This document shows positions 1-10,240 of a DNA stretch of 64,000 nucleotides, piece after piece. Made by a program: the position numbers and the translations under genes. The notes beneath the pieces were generated by a model. It was not told where the DNA came from. It saw nothing but the letters and a program-made list of their open reading frames with translations, and ran no database searches. The stretch covers positions 573,001-637,000 of the forward strand of contig NC_016586.1 in assembly GCF_000283655.1 (NCBI RefSeq), in the 5' to 3' direction. This DNA is from Azospirillum lipoferum 4B. GTDB taxonomy: Bacteria > Pseudomonadota > Alphaproteobacteria > Azospirillales > Azospirillaceae. The number at the start of each line of letters is the position of its first letter. Within the stretch, counting starts at the first letter, position 1.

Positions 1-334
1 TATTGTTGAAAACATTTTTCAGTGCGGAAGTTGGTTACTCTGCGGCATTTTGATCCACGCTTTCAATATGCCTGCACTCTTGAAGTTATCTACGTTAACA
101 TACTAATATATCAACATCGGAGGAATGCCCCCGCGGAAGGACATGTCCAGTTGTCAGTAAGGGAAGAGCCCGGCAGACCGCCCGGAGTCCTTTATTGCCT
201 TCGGTTCAGACCATGGACCATGTCGAAAGCTCCCCTGCCGCACGGACCCGGGCACCTCCCGGGCTCATGCCGGCCGGCGTCACTGTCGCCTCCTCCGCAC
301 GGGCTGGAATTCTTTGCATAGACAGGACTTGACC
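1..334. other. Upstream region without a gene
   Basis: No convincing gene is seen. The first 130 bases are AT-richer than the rest of the window, as expected for a promoter zone, and the remainder leads into the chemoreceptor gene. Reading frames here have no recognisable product. An AGGA ribosome binding site at 324-327 supports the ATG at 335. What lies left of base 1 is unknown. Confidence 0.5.
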
Positions 335-2437
335 ATGATCACGCTCCTTCCGCGGCTGTCGATCCGCGCCACGCTTGGCCTTGTCGTCGCCGCGCTGGGC
401 CTGCTGCTGATCGCCACCAGCACCTACACGACGATCGACGTGGTGAACCGCACGCGCACCGCCGACAGGGTCGCCACGCTCAGCGAGACCAGCCGCGAGC
501 TGCTGCGCACGCTGCTGGCGATCCGGCTGGAGCGCGGGCTGGTCGGGCCGGCTCTGGGGGCCGAAGGGCAAGCCGGCGACACCGAACTGCGCGAGATCGC
601 CGCGAACCGCACAGTGGCGGAGGCCGGCTACGCCGCCATCGCCGCCAAGCTGGGCGGGCTCGACCTTCCCGGCCTGCCGGCCGCAATGGAAAAGCTGCGC
701 AGCGGTCACGACACGCTTTCCGCCCTGCGCCGGCAGGCCGACGACGCCCTCCGGCAGGGCAAGGCGGCGCGCGATCCGGCGGTGGCCGCAGCGTGGGCGA
801 CGGTCCCGGTCGCCTATCTCGACGCGCTGACCGCCGCCACCGACCTGCTGGACGCCTCGCTGAAGCTGGCCGACCCGATGGTCGATCACCTGCTGGGCAT
901 CAAGCGCGCTGCCTGGAACACCCGGCTGAATGCCGGCGGCATGGCGCTGCGCATCCAGACCGCGGTCGCGACCGGTCAGGCCTGGACCCCGGCAGACGCG
1001 CAGGCGGTGGCGGAGGCCATCGGCCGCACCACCCAGGCCTGGACCCTGGTGACGGAGGCCGCCGCCCGCCCCGACACGCCGGACGCCATCCGCAGTGCGG
1101 TCGAGAAGGCCAGGGTGAATTTCGAAGGCCCGCTGGTCGAACAGCGCAAGGCGGTGCTCGCCGCGCTCGCCGAAGGACGCAAGTCGCCGGTGGAGATCGG
1201 CACGATGCGCCAGCAGGACACCGCCAGCCAGGGCTATATCGTCGACGCCGCGCTGGCCGCGGTGGACCGGATGGTCGCCCGTGCCGATACGCAGGCGGCC
1301 CATGCCACGCGCGACGCCGTGGTTGCCGGCCTGCTGGTGGTGGCCGCCATCGTCCTGACCGTCGTCGGGTTGGTCGTCGCCAAGCGGCGGGTGAGCGACC
1401 CGATCCGCTCCATGACCGACGCGATGCGCCGTCTGGCCGACCGCGATCTGGCGGTTGCGATCCCCGGACTGGAGCGCAGCGACGAGATCGGCGGCATGGC
1501 CGCGGCCGTCACCGTGTTCCGCGACAGCATGATCACCGCCGACCGGCTCGCCGCCGAGCAGGCGCGCGAACAGGGCGCCAAGGAGAAGCGCGCGGCCCAT
1601 CTGGAAGCGCTGATGCGCGACTTCGACGCCAAGGCGATGCACATCGTGGAGACCGTCGCGTCCGCCGCCACCGAGATGCAGGGCACCGCCGGGGCCATGT
1701 CCACCACCGCTTCCCAAGCCAGCGAGCAGGCGACCGCCGTCGCCGCGGCGTCCGAACAGGCCTCCGCCAACGTCCAGACGGTGGCCTCGGCGACGGAGGA
1801 GCTGTCGGCCTCCATCCTGGAGATCGGCCGGCAGATCGCCGCCTCCACCCGCATCTCGGGCGAAGCGGTGACCCAGGCCGAACAGACCGACGCCACCATG
1901 CGCGTCCTGGTGGACGCGGCCGACCAGATCGGCCATGTGGTGGAGATGATCAACACCATCGCAGCGCAAACCAACCTGCTGGCTCTGAACGCCACCATCG
2001 AGGCCGCCCGCGCCGGCGAGGCCGGAAAGGGCTTCGCCGTCGTGGCCGGCGAGGTGAAGGCGCTGGCCAGCCAGACCGCCCGCGCCACCGACGAGATCCA
2101 GGCCAAGGTGCGGGAGATCCAGCTAGCCACCGGCGGCGCGCAGGAGGCGATCCAGGGCATCGGCCAGACCATCGGCCGCATCAGCGGGATCACCACCACC
2201 ATCGCCGCCGCCATCGAGGAGCAGGGCGCCGCCACCCGCGACATCGCCGGCAACGTGACGGAGGCCGCGCGCGGCACCAGCTCGGTGTCCTCCACCATCG
2301 TCGGCGTCAACCGGGCGGTGCTGGAAACCGGTTCCGCCGCGACCGAGGTGCTGGATGCCGCCAGCAGCCTCGCCCGCGAAGCGGAAACCCTGCGCGGCGA
2401 GGTCGCGTCCTTCATCACCGCGGTGCGCGCGGCGTAA
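335..2437 (+). CDS. Methyl-accepting chemotaxis protein
   Basis: Transmembrane chemoreceptor that would signal to CheA/CheW. The 700-residue product has an N-terminal membrane segment (about residues 12-32), a long helical periplasmic sensor part, a second membrane segment (about 326-350), a HAMP linker and a cytoplasmic signalling domain. The hairpin tip is plain: [16 protein letters not shown] around residue 546-562. The sensor region is helical and resembles no ligand-binding domain that I can name, so the stimulus is unknown. I chose ATG 335 because AGGA sits 7 bases upstream; an in-frame TTG at 314 is a weaker alternative. No chemotaxis genes lie next to it, so it is probably an orphan receptor. 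Its stop is 24 bases from the end of the convergent ROK gene. Confidence 0.95.
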   Translation: MITLLPRLSIRATLGLVVAALGLLLIATSTYTTIDVVNRTRTADRVATLSETSRELLRTLLAIRLERGLVGPALGAEGQAGDTELREIAANRTVAEAGYAAIAAKLGGLDLPGLPAAMEKLRSGHDTLSALRRQADDALRQGKAARDPAVAAAWATVPVAYLDALTAATDLLDASLKLADPMVDHLLGIKRAAWNTRLNAGGMALRIQTAVATGQAWTPADAQAVAEAIGRTTQAWTLVTEAAARPDTPDAIRSAVEKARVNFEGPLVEQRKAVLAALAEGRKSPVEIGTMRQQDTASQGYIVDAALAAVDRMVARADTQAAHATRDAVVAGLLVVAAIVLTVVGLVVAKRRVSDPIRSMTDAMRRLADRDLAVAIPGLERSDEIGGMAAAVTVFRDSMITADRLAAEQAREQGAKEKRAAHLEALMRDFDAKAMHIVETVASAATEMQGTAGAMSTTASQASEQATAVAAASEQASANVQTVASATEELSASILEIGRQIAASTRISGEAVTQAEQTDATMRVLVDAADQIGHVVEMINTIAAQTNLLALNATIEAARAGEAGKGFAVVAGEVKALASQTARATDEIQAKVREIQLATGGAQEAIQGIGQTIGRISGITTTIAAAIEEQGAATRDIAGNVTEAARGTSSVSSTIVGVNRAVLETGSAATEVLDAASSLAREAETLRGEVASFITAVRAA

Positions 2438-2461
2438 CGCCCGGCGGTGTCAGGGCTGGCA

Positions 2462-3679
2462 TCAGGAGCGGCCGTTCCGCTCCCTGCCTGCCCCCGCCAG
2501 CATGGTTTCCTGCACCGCCATCACCGCCGCCCCGATCACCCCGGCGCTCTCCACCTCCGGCACATACTGGATGTTGAGATGCCGGGTGGAGAGGGCGAGC
2601 GAGCGCTGATAGACGCTCTGCCGGATCGAGGCCAACAGCAACGGGCCGATCCGGGCGACGCCGCCGCCGATGAAGATGTGCGACGGGTTGAAGAAATTGA
2701 CCACCGCGGCCAGCATCCGCCCGATATGGGCGCCGGCCTGCTGGACGATGGCATTGGCGGCAGCATCGCCCGCCCGGCTGGCGTTGCCGAGATCGACGGT
2801 GGTCAGCGCACCGTTTCGCTTCAGCAATTCCATCAGCCGCGGGCTTTCCCCGGCGCGGGCCGCCGCCTCCGCCATGCGGGCGATGGCCGGACCCGCCGCC
2901 ATCGCCTCGACACAGCCGGCATTGCCGCAATGGCAGATCGGCCCCTGCGGATCGACGCAGATATGCCCGACGTCGCCGGCCGACCCGTCGCGCCCGCGAT
3001 AGACCATGCCGTGGCAGATGATGCCGCAGCCGATGCCGGTGCCGATCTTGATGACCAGGAAGTTCTGAAGCTGGCCGCGCAGGCGCCAATGGGTGCCCAG
3101 CGCCATGATGTTCACGTCGTTGTCGACGAAGACCGGGGCGGCATACTCCTCCGCCAGACAATCGCGGATCGAGAAGCTCTCCCACCCCGGCAGCAGCGGC
3201 GGGTTGACCAGCATGCCGCTGTCGAAGGCGACCGGTCCCGGCACGCCGACCCCGATCCCCAGCAGCTGCGCAGCACCGATCCCGCAGCGCTCCCGCGCCT
3301 CGCGCAGCAGATCTCGCACGCGTGCGAACAGGGCGGCCGGACCGTCGCGGACCTCGGCCGGTTCCGACCGGTGGTCCAGCACCGTCATGTCCGGAGCCAG
3401 CAGGGCCACGTCGACGCTGGTGGCGCCGATGTCGATCCCCGCCAGCACCCCCATCCGGTGGCTCAGCCGCAGCACCTCCGCCCGCCGCCCGCCGGATGAG
3501 GGCTGCACCCCGCCCTCCTCGATCAGTTCGCGGGCGATCAGGCTGGATATCGCGAGGTTGGCCTTGCTCTTGGAGAAGTCGACGGAGGAGGCCAATTCGC
3601 CGCGCGACAGCCCGCCCGACCAGAACAGCCGCTCCAGCATGGCGCGCTCGCCATCCGACAGACGTTGCCAGTCAACCAT
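2462..3679 (-). CDS. ROK family transcriptional repressor
   Basis: Sugar-responsive regulator of the NagC/XylR/FrcR type, 405 residues. An N-terminal winged helix-turn-helix (about residues 10-60) is followed by a ROK sugar-kinase-like domain with GIDIGATS near residue 81 and DNDVN at 186-190. The ROK zinc site is intact: GH at 238-239 and C249, C251, C256 in the HCGNAGCVE motif. It is transcribed away from the sugar ABC operon that begins at 4036, with an inverted repeat between them, so the operon is its probable target. The effector is not readable from sequence. ROK regulators next to CUT2 sugar transporters, as in rhizobial fructose uptake, are an established arrangement. Confidence 0.92.
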   Translation of the reverse strand: MVDWQRLSDGERAMLERLFWSGGLSRGELASSVDFSKSKANLAISSLIARELIEEGGVQPSSGGRRAEVLRLSHRMGVLAGIDIGATSVDVALLAPDMTVLDHRSEPAEVRDGPAALFARVRDLLREARERCGIGAAQLLGIGVGVPGPVAFDSGMLVNPPLLPGWESFSIRDCLAEEYAAPVFVDNDVNIMALGTHWRLRGQLQNFLVIKIGTGIGCGIICHGMVYRGRDGSAGDVGHICVDPQGPICHCGNAGCVEAMAAGPAIARMAEAAARAGESPRLMELLKRNGALTTVDLGNASRAGDAAANAIVQQAGAHIGRMLAAVVNFFNPSHIFIGGGVARIGPLLLASIRQSVYQRSLALSTRHLNIQYVPEVESAGVIGAAVMAVQETMLAGAGRERNGRS

Positions 3680-3706
3680 GGAGGAATGCCTTTCCGAACT
3701 GGTCCC

Positions 3707-3809
3707 GCCCCCTCCCCATCCCTCCCCCGCTAACGCGGGAGAGGGTGCCTTGTGCGAAGCGGCGGTAGTTCCCTCTCCCGCGTTAGCGGGGGAGGGTTAG
3801 GGAGGGGGC
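3707..3809. repeat. GC-rich inverted repeat, long stem
   Basis: Two arms of about 39 bases (3707-3745 and 3771-3809) are almost perfect reverse complements, separated by a 25-base loop. Each contains the core CTCCCCCGCTAACGCGGGAG. The same family of C/T-rich inverted pairs occurs at 7564-7667, 9971-10090, 14481-14687 and 27465-27625. It lies between the ROK regulator and the sugar transporter, so it also shapes the shared upstream region. Confidence 0.85.
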
Positions 3810-4035
3810 ATCGTTAGCCGACGCTCCCCCACCCCTAGCACACCCACCCCACTTTTGCCAAATTATGTTCGAAGTCGTCCATTGTCTGTCCAAAGCATCA
3901 CGCTTACCATCCGCTCAACAGACGAAGCGGCGTCTTCCGGGACGACACGCTCCGCAATGGGAGAAACGTCATGGACGGCATCCGCCCTGCCGCAGCTTTG
4001 CGGCCGGTGGAATGGCCGTCAGGGGGTGCGGAGCC

Positions 4036-5538
4036 ATGAGCCTGCATGTCGCCTTCGACGGCATCACCAAGGAATTCGGAGCCGTGCGCGTCCTGCACGG
4101 CGTCAGCTTCGACCTGCATCCGGGCCGGGTGCATGGGCTGCTGGGCGAGAATGGCGCCGGCAAATCGACGCTGATGAAGATCCTCGCCGGCTATCACGCG
4201 CCGACCTCCGGCACGCTCAGCATCGATGGCGAAGCGGTGACGTTCAAAAGCTCCCGCGACGCCGAGAAGCGCGGGATCGTGCTGATCCACCAGGAACTCA
4301 GCCTCGCCGACGATCTCACCGTCGCCCAGAACATGTTCCTCGGCCACGAGATCAAGCGCGGCTGGCTGCTGGACGACCGCGCCATGCGCGACCGGGCGGC
4401 CCACGCCCTGCGTCAGGTCGGCTTCGACCTCGATCCCGACAGCAAGGTGCGCGACCTGATCGTCGCCGAAAAGCAGCTGGTGGAGATCGCCAAGGCACAG
4501 CTGCGCAACGCCCGCCTGCTGATCATGGACGAACCGACGGCCAGCCTGACCCCGTCCGAATGCGACCGGCTGTTCGGCCTGATCGCCCGGCTCAAGCAGG
4601 ACAGCGTCACCATCGTCTACATCTCCCACAAGCTGGACGAGGTGGAGCGCATCACCGACGAGGTGATCGTCATGCGCGACGGCCGCTTCGTCGCCCGTGC
4701 CCCCACGGCCGAGACGCCGCGCCAGCGCATGGCGACGCTGATGGTCGGGCGCGAACTGACCGACATGTTCCCCGACAAGCACATCCCGCCCATCGGCAAG
4801 CCGCTGATGGCGGTGCGCGGCCTGACCGTGCCCGGCTGGGCGGAGGATGTCAGCTTCGACCTTGCTCCCGGCGAGATCCTGGGCTTCGCGGGGCTTGTCG
4901 GCGCCGGCCGCACCGAACTGTTCGAAGGCATCCTGGGCCTGCGCCCGCGCAGCGCCGGAACCGTCGAGATCGAAGGCCGCCCGGTGTCCCTGCGAACCCC
5001 GCGCGAGGCGATGCGCAACGGCCTGACCTATCTCAGCGAGGATCGCAAGGGCAAGGGCCTGCACGTCAAGATGGGGTTGCGCGACAACCTGACCCTGATG
5101 ACGCTGCGCCACCACGCCCAGCCGTTGCTGTCGCCGGCATCGGAGGATCGGGCGTTGGAACACGCGGTCGCCAACTTCGGCATCCGCGGCGATCCGCAGG
5201 GGTTTGCGTCGTCGCTGTCCGGCGGCAACCAGCAGAAGCTGGCCATCGCCAAGTTCCTGGAGCCCGACCCCCGCGTCTTCGTGCTGGACGAGCCGACGCG
5301 CGGCGTCGATGTCGGCGCCAAGCGAGACATCTATTTCCTGATCGCGCGGCTGGCCGCCGAAGGGCGCGGCGTGATCGTGATCTCATCCGAACTGATCGAA
5401 CTGATCGGGCTCTGCCACCGGGTGATCGTGATGCGCGGGCGCCGGGTGACCGCGACCGTGCCCGCCGACCGGCTCAGCGAAGAGGAGTTGATTGCCCATG
5501 CCATCGGGACAGAGATCGGCACCCACGCCCGTCACTGA
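4036..5538 (+). CDS. Sugar ABC transporter, ATP-binding protein (CUT2/RbsA type)
   Basis: Energises uptake of a monosaccharide or cyclitol with the permease and binding protein that follow. It has 500 residues and two ATPase halves. The first half has a standard Walker A (GENGAGKST, residues 37-45) and Walker B ([10 protein letters not shown]). The second has the degenerate Walker A usual for RbsA/MglA proteins (GLVGAGRTE) but an intact signature SGGNQQK near residue 394 and [10 protein letters not shown]. The start at 4036 follows an AGGGGG/GGAG ribosome binding site; upstream in-frame ATGs lack conserved sequence. It overlaps the permease start by about 40 bases, indicating coupled translation. 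Confidence 0.95.
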   Translation: MSLHVAFDGITKEFGAVRVLHGVSFDLHPGRVHGLLGENGAGKSTLMKILAGYHAPTSGTLSIDGEAVTFKSSRDAEKRGIVLIHQELSLADDLTVAQNMFLGHEIKRGWLLDDRAMRDRAAHALRQVGFDLDPDSKVRDLIVAEKQLVEIAKAQLRNARLLIMDEPTASLTPSECDRLFGLIARLKQDSVTIVYISHKLDEVERITDEVIVMRDGRFVARAPTAETPRQRMATLMVGRELTDMFPDKHIPPIGKPLMAVRGLTVPGWAEDVSFDLAPGEILGFAGLVGAGRTELFEGILGLRPRSAGTVEIEGRPVSLRTPREAMRNGLTYLSEDRKGKGLHVKMGLRDNLTLMTLRHHAQPLLSPASEDRALEHAVANFGIRGDPQGFASSLSGGNQQKLAIAKFLEPDPRVFVLDEPTRGVDVGAKRDIYFLIARLAAEGRGVIVISSELIELIGLCHRVIVMRGRRVTATVPADRLSEEELIAHAIGTEIGTHARH

Positions 5539-6529
5539 CGTCCGGCGCGACGGTGCGGCGCCGCGCAAGGCGAGCCGCCGCTTCGATCCGCACCGCTTCG
5601 GCCCGGTCATCGGGCTGGTGCTGCTGCTGATCGTCGGCACGGCGCTGAACCCGGATTTCGCGACCTGGGACAACCTGATGAACGTGCTGACCCGCACGGC
5701 CTTCATCGGGATCATCTCCATCGGCATGTGCTTCGTCATCATCTCCGGCGGCATCGACCTGTCGGTGGGGTCGATGGCGGCGCTGATCGCCGGCGGCATG
5801 ATCCTGCTGATGAACGCGCTGGCCGCATCGGTCGCTTCGCCGGTCGCGGTGGTGGGGCTCGGCATGCTGTTCGCGCTGCTGCTGGGCGGCGGCTTCGGGC
5901 TGGCGCACGGCTATCTGATCACGCGCGGACGGATCGAGCCCTTCATCGTCACGCTGGGCACGCTGGGTATCTTCCGCGCCGTGCTGACCTGGCTGGCCGA
6001 TGGTGGCGCCATCACGCTGGACAACGATCTGTCGGAGGCCTACGGCCCGGTCTATTACGGCAGCCTGCTGGGCATTCCGGTGCCTGTCTGGGTCTTCCTC
6101 GCCGTGTCGGTGGCCGGTGCCGTCCTGCTGAACCGGACCGCCTTCGGCCGCTATGTCCAGGCCATCGGCTCCAACGAGCAGGTGGCCCGCTTCGCCGCGG
6201 TGGATGTCGACCGGGTGAAGCTGCTGACCTATGGACTGCTGGGCGTCTGCGTCGGCATCGCCACGGTGCTGTATGTGCCGCGCCTGGGATCCGCCTCCCC
6301 CACCACCGGCCTGTTGTGGGAACTGGAGGCCATCGCCGCGGTGATCGTCGGCGGCACCTCCTTCAAGGGGGGCGAGGGGCGGATCGCCGGCACGGTGATC
6401 GGTGCGGTGCTGCTGTCGGTCATCAGCAACATCCTGAACCTGACCAGCATCATCAGCGTCTATCTGAACGCGGCGGTCCAGGGCTGCGTCATCATCGCCG
6501 TCGCCTTCCTGCAGCGCCGGCGTCCCTGA
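5498..6529 (+). CDS. Sugar ABC transporter, permease (CUT2/RbsC type)
   Basis: Membrane component of the same importer, 343 residues, with about eight to ten hydrophobic segments. Family hallmarks are visible: the [18 protein letters not shown] stretch in the N-terminal third, and [20 protein letters not shown] near the C-terminus, the ABC permease loop that contacts the ATPase. ATG 5498 has AGGAG about ten bases upstream; a TTG at 5492 in frame is possible. The cytoplasmic N-terminus is rich in R and P. The next gene follows after 24 bases. Confidence 0.94.
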   Translation: MPSGQRSAPTPVTDVRRDGAAPRKASRRFDPHRFGPVIGLVLLLIVGTALNPDFATWDNLMNVLTRTAFIGIISIGMCFVIISGGIDLSVGSMAALIAGGMILLMNALAASVASPVAVVGLGMLFALLLGGGFGLAHGYLITRGRIEPFIVTLGTLGIFRAVLTWLADGGAITLDNDLSEAYGPVYYGSLLGIPVPVWVFLAVSVAGAVLLNRTAFGRYVQAIGSNEQVARFAAVDVDRVKLLTYGLLGVCVGIATVLYVPRLGSASPTTGLLWELEAIAAVIVGGTSFKGGEGRIAGTVIGAVLLSVISNILNLTSIISVYLNAAVQGCVIIAVAFLQRRRP

Positions 6530-6553
6530 AAAACGATAAGGAGGAGAAACGTC

Positions 6554-7546
6554 ATGTCGGTAGTTGCGCGTTATTCCCGCCGTCTTGTCTTGGGCGCCGG
6601 TGTCGCCATGGCCGCGACGGTCGCCCTCGGCAGTGCCGTTGGCGGCATCGCTTTCGCGGCCGATGCGGTGAAGCTGGGCGTCAGCATCCCGGCCGCCACC
6701 CACGGCTTCACCGGCGGCATCGTCTGGTGGGCCAACCAGGCGAAGGCGGAGCTTGAGAAGGCCCATCCCAACCTGAAGATCACCGTCAAGACCGCCAGCG
6801 GCGCGCCGGAACAGGCGAACCAGCTTCAGGATCTGGTGACGGTGACCAAGATCGACTCGCTGGTCATCTTCCCCTTCGAATCCGCCGCCCTGACCCAGCC
6901 GGTGATGCAGGCGAAGAAGAAGAACGTCTACGTCACCGTCGTCGACCGCGGCCTGACGGATCCGAGCGCGCAGGATGCCTACATCGCCGGCGATAACACC
7001 GCCTTCGGCCGCATCCCGGCCGAATACATCGCGAAGAAGTACAACGGCAAGGCCAACATCGTGGCCCTGCGCGGCATCCCGACCACGCTCGACAACGAGC
7101 GGTGGGAGGCCTTCACCGCCGTGATGAAGCAGCATCCGGGCATCAAGATCCTGGACGCCAAATACGCCAACTGGAACCGTGACGACGCCTTCAAGGTGAC
7201 GCAGGACTTCCTGACCCGCTTCAAGGAGATCGACGTCATCTGGGCCGCCGACGACGACATGGCCTTCGGCGTGCTGAAGGCCATCGAGCAGGCCAAGCGC
7301 ACCGACATCAAGGAGGTGTTCGGCGGCGCCGGGTCCAAGACGATGGTGAAGACCATCATGGACGGCTCCAACCCGCTGCTGCACGCCGACGTGTCCTATT
7401 CGCCGAAGTTCATCTACGACGCCATCAAGATGACCGCGGAGGCGCGTCTGAAGGGCGACAAGCTGCCTGCGACCTACATCATCCCATCGTCGCTGATCAC
7501 CAAGGAGAATGCCAAGGAGTTCTACTTCGCGGATTCGCCGTACTGA
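6554..7546 (+). CDS. Sugar ABC transporter, periplasmic binding protein (RbsB-like)
   Basis: Periplasmic receptor for the importer, 330 residues. It begins with a signal peptide ending near residue 36 (GGIAFAADA), preceded by an RR pair. A Peripla_BP_4 type I fold follows, starting KLGVSIPAATHGFTGG; that opening resembles binding proteins for sugars such as fructose or inositol, but the ligand cannot be assigned. AAGGAGGAG just before the ATG at 6554 is a very strong ribosome binding site, consistent with high expression of a binding protein. It ends just before a long inverted repeat. Confidence 0.93.
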   Translation: MSVVARYSRRLVLGAGVAMAATVALGSAVGGIAFAADAVKLGVSIPAATHGFTGGIVWWANQAKAELEKAHPNLKITVKTASGAPEQANQLQDLVTVTKIDSLVIFPFESAALTQPVMQAKKKNVYVTVVDRGLTDPSAQDAYIAGDNTAFGRIPAEYIAKKYNGKANIVALRGIPTTLDNERWEAFTAVMKQHPGIKILDAKYANWNRDDAFKVTQDFLTRFKEIDVIWAADDDMAFGVLKAIEQAKRTDIKEVFGGAGSKTMVKTIMDGSNPLLHADVSYSPKFIYDAIKMTAEARLKGDKLPATYIIPSSLITKENAKEFYFADSPY

Positions 7547-7563
7547 GCGTCGGCGAAGTTAGA

Positions 7564-7667
7564 CCCCCACCCTAACCCTCCCCCGCTGGGCGGGGGAGGG
7601 AATTGGAGCTTTGTCGGCGTTCGGCGGCAGTCCCTCCCCCGCCCAGCGGGGGAGGTTAGGTGGGGGC
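7564..7667. repeat. GC-rich inverted repeat, long stem
   Basis: Arms at about 7564-7601 and 7631-7667 are reverse complements (core CCCTCCCCCGCTGGGCGGGG) around a loop of about 29 bases. It separates the binding-protein gene from the isomerase and could act as an attenuating or RNA-stabilising hairpin that favours binding-protein message. Confidence 0.85.
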
Positions 7668-7710
7668 AACCGCCAGCCGACACCTCCCGACAACCGGGGA
7701 GCCCAAACCC

Positions 7711-8778
7711 ATGAAGACCATCAAAGGCCCCGCGATCTTCCTCGCCCAGTTCGCGGGCGACGCCCCACCCTTCAACTCGCTGGACGCCATCGCCCGCTGG
7801 GCTGCCGGCCTCGGCTTCAAGGGCGTTCAGATCCCCAGCTGGGACCGCCGCCTGTTCGACCTGCAGAAGGCAGCCACCAGCCGGACCTATTGCGACGAGG
7901 TCAAGGGCACGCTCGCCGATGCCGGCGTCGAGTTGACCGAACTGTCCACCCACCTGCAAGGCCAGCTCGTCGCCGTCCATCCCGCCTACGATGCCCTCTA
8001 TGACGGCTTCGCCCCGGCGGAGGTCCATGGTCGTCCCGACGCGCGGCAGGCCTGGGCGGTGGAGCAACTGCACCTCGCCGCCAAGGCATCCGCCAATCTC
8101 GGCCTGACCGCCCACGCCACCTTTTCCGGCGCGCTGGCCTGGCCCTATCTCTACCCCTGGCCGCAGCGTCCGCCCGGCCTGATCGAGACCGCCTTCGACG
8201 AGTTGGGCCGGCGCTGGCGCCCGATCCTCGATGCCTTCGACGAGGCCGGCTGCGACCTCTGCTATGAAATCCATCCCGGCGAGGACCTGTTCGACGGCAC
8301 CACCTTCCAGATGTTCCTGGACCGGGTCGATGGGCACAAGCGCTGCAACATCCTGTTCGATCCCAGCCACTTCGTCCTGCAGCAGCTGGACTATCTCGGC
8401 TACATCGACGTCTTCCACGACCGCATCCGCATGTTCCACGTCAAGGATGCGGAGTTCAATCCCACCCCCTGGCAGGGCGTCTATTCCGGCTATGCGCCAT
8501 GGAAGGACCGGGCCGGCCGTTTCCGCTCGCTGGGCGACGGACAGGTCGATTTCCGCGGCATCTTCTCCAAACTGACCCAGTACGGCTTCGACGGCTGGGC
8601 GGTGCTGGAATGGGAATGCTGCATCAAGCATCCGGAGCAGGGAGCCGCCGAGGGCGCCCGCTTCATCCAGGACCACATCATCCGCGTCACCGACCGCGCC
8701 TTCGACGATTTCGCCGATGCCGGAACCGACGAGGCGGCCAACCGCCGAATTCTGGGTCTGGGGAAAGGGACATCATGA
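7711..8778 (+). CDS. Sugar phosphate isomerase/epimerase, TIM barrel (AP_endonuc_2)
   Basis: Predicted xylose-isomerase-like TIM-barrel enzyme of 355 residues that would isomerise or epimerise the imported sugar or a keto derivative. Metal-ligand positions expected for the fold are present: CYEIHPGEDLF, ILFDPSHFVLQ, RMFHVKDAEF and AVLEWECCIKHP. The start at 7711 (MKTIKGPAIF) follows GGGGA. It overlaps the next gene by ATGA at 8775-8778, so the two enzymes are co-translated. With the Gfo/Idh partner it recalls inositol- or hexose-degrading pairs, in which one enzyme oxidises and the other isomerises; the exact reaction is inferred, not shown. Confidence 0.9.
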   Translation: MKTIKGPAIFLAQFAGDAPPFNSLDAIARWAAGLGFKGVQIPSWDRRLFDLQKAATSRTYCDEVKGTLADAGVELTELSTHLQGQLVAVHPAYDALYDGFAPAEVHGRPDARQAWAVEQLHLAAKASANLGLTAHATFSGALAWPYLYPWPQRPPGLIETAFDELGRRWRPILDAFDEAGCDLCYEIHPGEDLFDGTTFQMFLDRVDGHKRCNILFDPSHFVLQQLDYLGYIDVFHDRIRMFHVKDAEFNPTPWQGVYSGYAPWKDRAGRFRSLGDGQVDFRGIFSKLTQYGFDGWAVLEWECCIKHPEQGAAEGARFIQDHIIRVTDRAFDDFADAGTDEAANRRILGLGKGTS

Positions 8779-9962
8779 GCGCGGATCAAGCACCCGCGGC
8801 CTCCAGACGCTTGCGGCTGGGCATGGTCGGCGGCGGCCAGGGCGCCTTCATCGGCGCGGTCCACCGCATCGCCGCCCGCATCGACGACCGCTATGAACTG
8901 GTCGCCGGCGCCCTGTCCTCCAATCCTGAGCGGGCGCGGGCCAGCGGGGCGGAGCTGTTCCTGGCGCCGGACCGCTGTTACGACGACTTCCGCAGGATGG
9001 CAGAGGCGGAGGCGGCGCGGCCCGACGGCATCGACGCGGTCGCCATCGTCACGCCCAACCACCTGCATTACCCCGCCGCCAAAGCGTTCCTGGAGGCCGG
9101 CATCCACGTCATCTGCGACAAGCCGCTGGTCCACACGGTGGAGGAGGCGGAGGAACTGGCGGCACTGGTGCGCCGACGCGACCTCGTCTTCGTGCTGACC
9201 CACAATTACAGCGGCTATCCGATGATCCGGCAGGCCCGCGCCATGGTCGCGGCCGGAACGCTGGGCAAGATCCGTGTGGTGCAGGTCGAATATGCCCAGG
9301 ACTGGCTGGCGACCGATCTGGAGGCCAGCGGGCAGAAGCAGGCCTCCTGGCGCACCGACCCGGCGCAAAGCGGCATCGCCGGCTGCATCGGCGACATCGG
9401 CACCCATGCCTTCCATCTGGCGGAGTTCGTGACCGGCCTCCGCTGCAGCGATCTCGCCGCCGACCTGACCGTCTTCGTGCCCAACCGGCGGCTGGACGAC
9501 AACGCCCACATCATGATGCGCTTCGACGGCGGCGCCCGCGGCATGCTGTGGGCGAGCCAGGTTTGCCCCGGCACCACCAACGGCCTGCGCCTGCGCGTCT
9601 TCGGCGAGTCCGGCGGGCTGGAATGGCAGCAGGAACAGCCCAACGAACTGCGCTTCACCCCGCTGGGCGAGCCGACCCGCACCCTGCTGCGTGCCGGTGC
9701 GGGAAGCCTGCCGGCCGCGACCGCCATCTCGCGCACACCCGCCGGCCATCCGGAGGGTTATCTGGAAGGTTTCGCCCAGATCTACCGCGACGCCGCCTAC
9801 CTCATCGCCGCCCGGCTGGACGGCCGCCCGGCCCCCGCCGATTTGCCGCTCCCGACAGTGGAGGACGGCGTGCGCGGCGTGCGCTTCATCCATGGCGCGG
9901 TGGAGTCCAGCCACCGAAATGCGGCGTGGGTTTCGTTGGCTGGCGGCGTGAGCCACCCATAA
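8775..9962 (+). CDS. Gfo/Idh/MocA family oxidoreductase
   Basis: NAD(P)-dependent dehydrogenase of 395 residues acting on a sugar or cyclitol. The Rossmann motif GMVGGGQGAFIGAV is near residue 15, and the family catalytic signature is visible in VICDKPLVHTVEEA (the EKP-like motif here reads DKP). The C-terminal half has GDIGTHAFHLAEF, with the conserved histidine. The start ATG overlaps the stop of the isomerase and is preceded by GGGAAAGGGA. It closes the transport and catabolism operon. Confidence 0.92.
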   Translation: MSADQAPAASRRLRLGMVGGGQGAFIGAVHRIAARIDDRYELVAGALSSNPERARASGAELFLAPDRCYDDFRRMAEAEAARPDGIDAVAIVTPNHLHYPAAKAFLEAGIHVICDKPLVHTVEEAEELAALVRRRDLVFVLTHNYSGYPMIRQARAMVAAGTLGKIRVVQVEYAQDWLATDLEASGQKQASWRTDPAQSGIAGCIGDIGTHAFHLAEFVTGLRCSDLAADLTVFVPNRRLDDNAHIMMRFDGGARGMLWASQVCPGTTNGLRLRVFGESGGLEWQQEQPNELRFTPLGEPTRTLLRAGAGSLPAATAISRTPAGHPEGYLEGFAQIYRDAAYLIAARLDGRPAPADLPLPTVEDGVRGVRFIHGAVESSHRNAAWVSLAGGVSHP

Positions 9963-9970
9963 CCCACCAA

Positions 9971-10090
9971 ATCCCCCTCTCCCCCCCGGGGAGAGGGTCG
10001 GGGTGAGGGGGATGCATCGCGTGGATTCCCGGTAAAGGGCTGCCACGCGCCCCCTCACCCTAACCCTCTCCCCGGGGGGGGAGAGGGGAT
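9971..10090. repeat. GC-rich inverted repeat pair
   Basis: Copies at 9971-10012 and 10051-10090 are reverse complements built on CCCTCTCCCC...GGGGAGAGGGT and the GGGGTGAGGGGG end. Same family as the other intergenic pairs in this window. It lies directly after the sugar operon and may end its transcription. Confidence 0.8.
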
Positions 10091-10240
10091 TTATGGCTTT
10101 TCGCTTTCCCGCGAGCGCAATGCGCAGAACCGGCAAAAGCCGTTCCGATGAGGCAATCACCCTCTCGGCCGTTTCCGTACCATCCGTTCATCAAGACAGC
10201 CGGCTCCGGTCCTGCCGGCCCGGCCCCGAACGGACTTCGC

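Noticed and set aside
206-1969. A 587-residue frame on the minus strand
   Set aside because: Shadow of the chemoreceptor gene; composition is G/H/R-rich and no family is seen.
7711-8778. AsbF-like dehydratase function for the isomerase in the sugar operon
   Set aside because: Same fold as the gene at 33850, but it sits in a sugar ABC operon with a Gfo/Idh partner, and the sequence is closer to isomerases.
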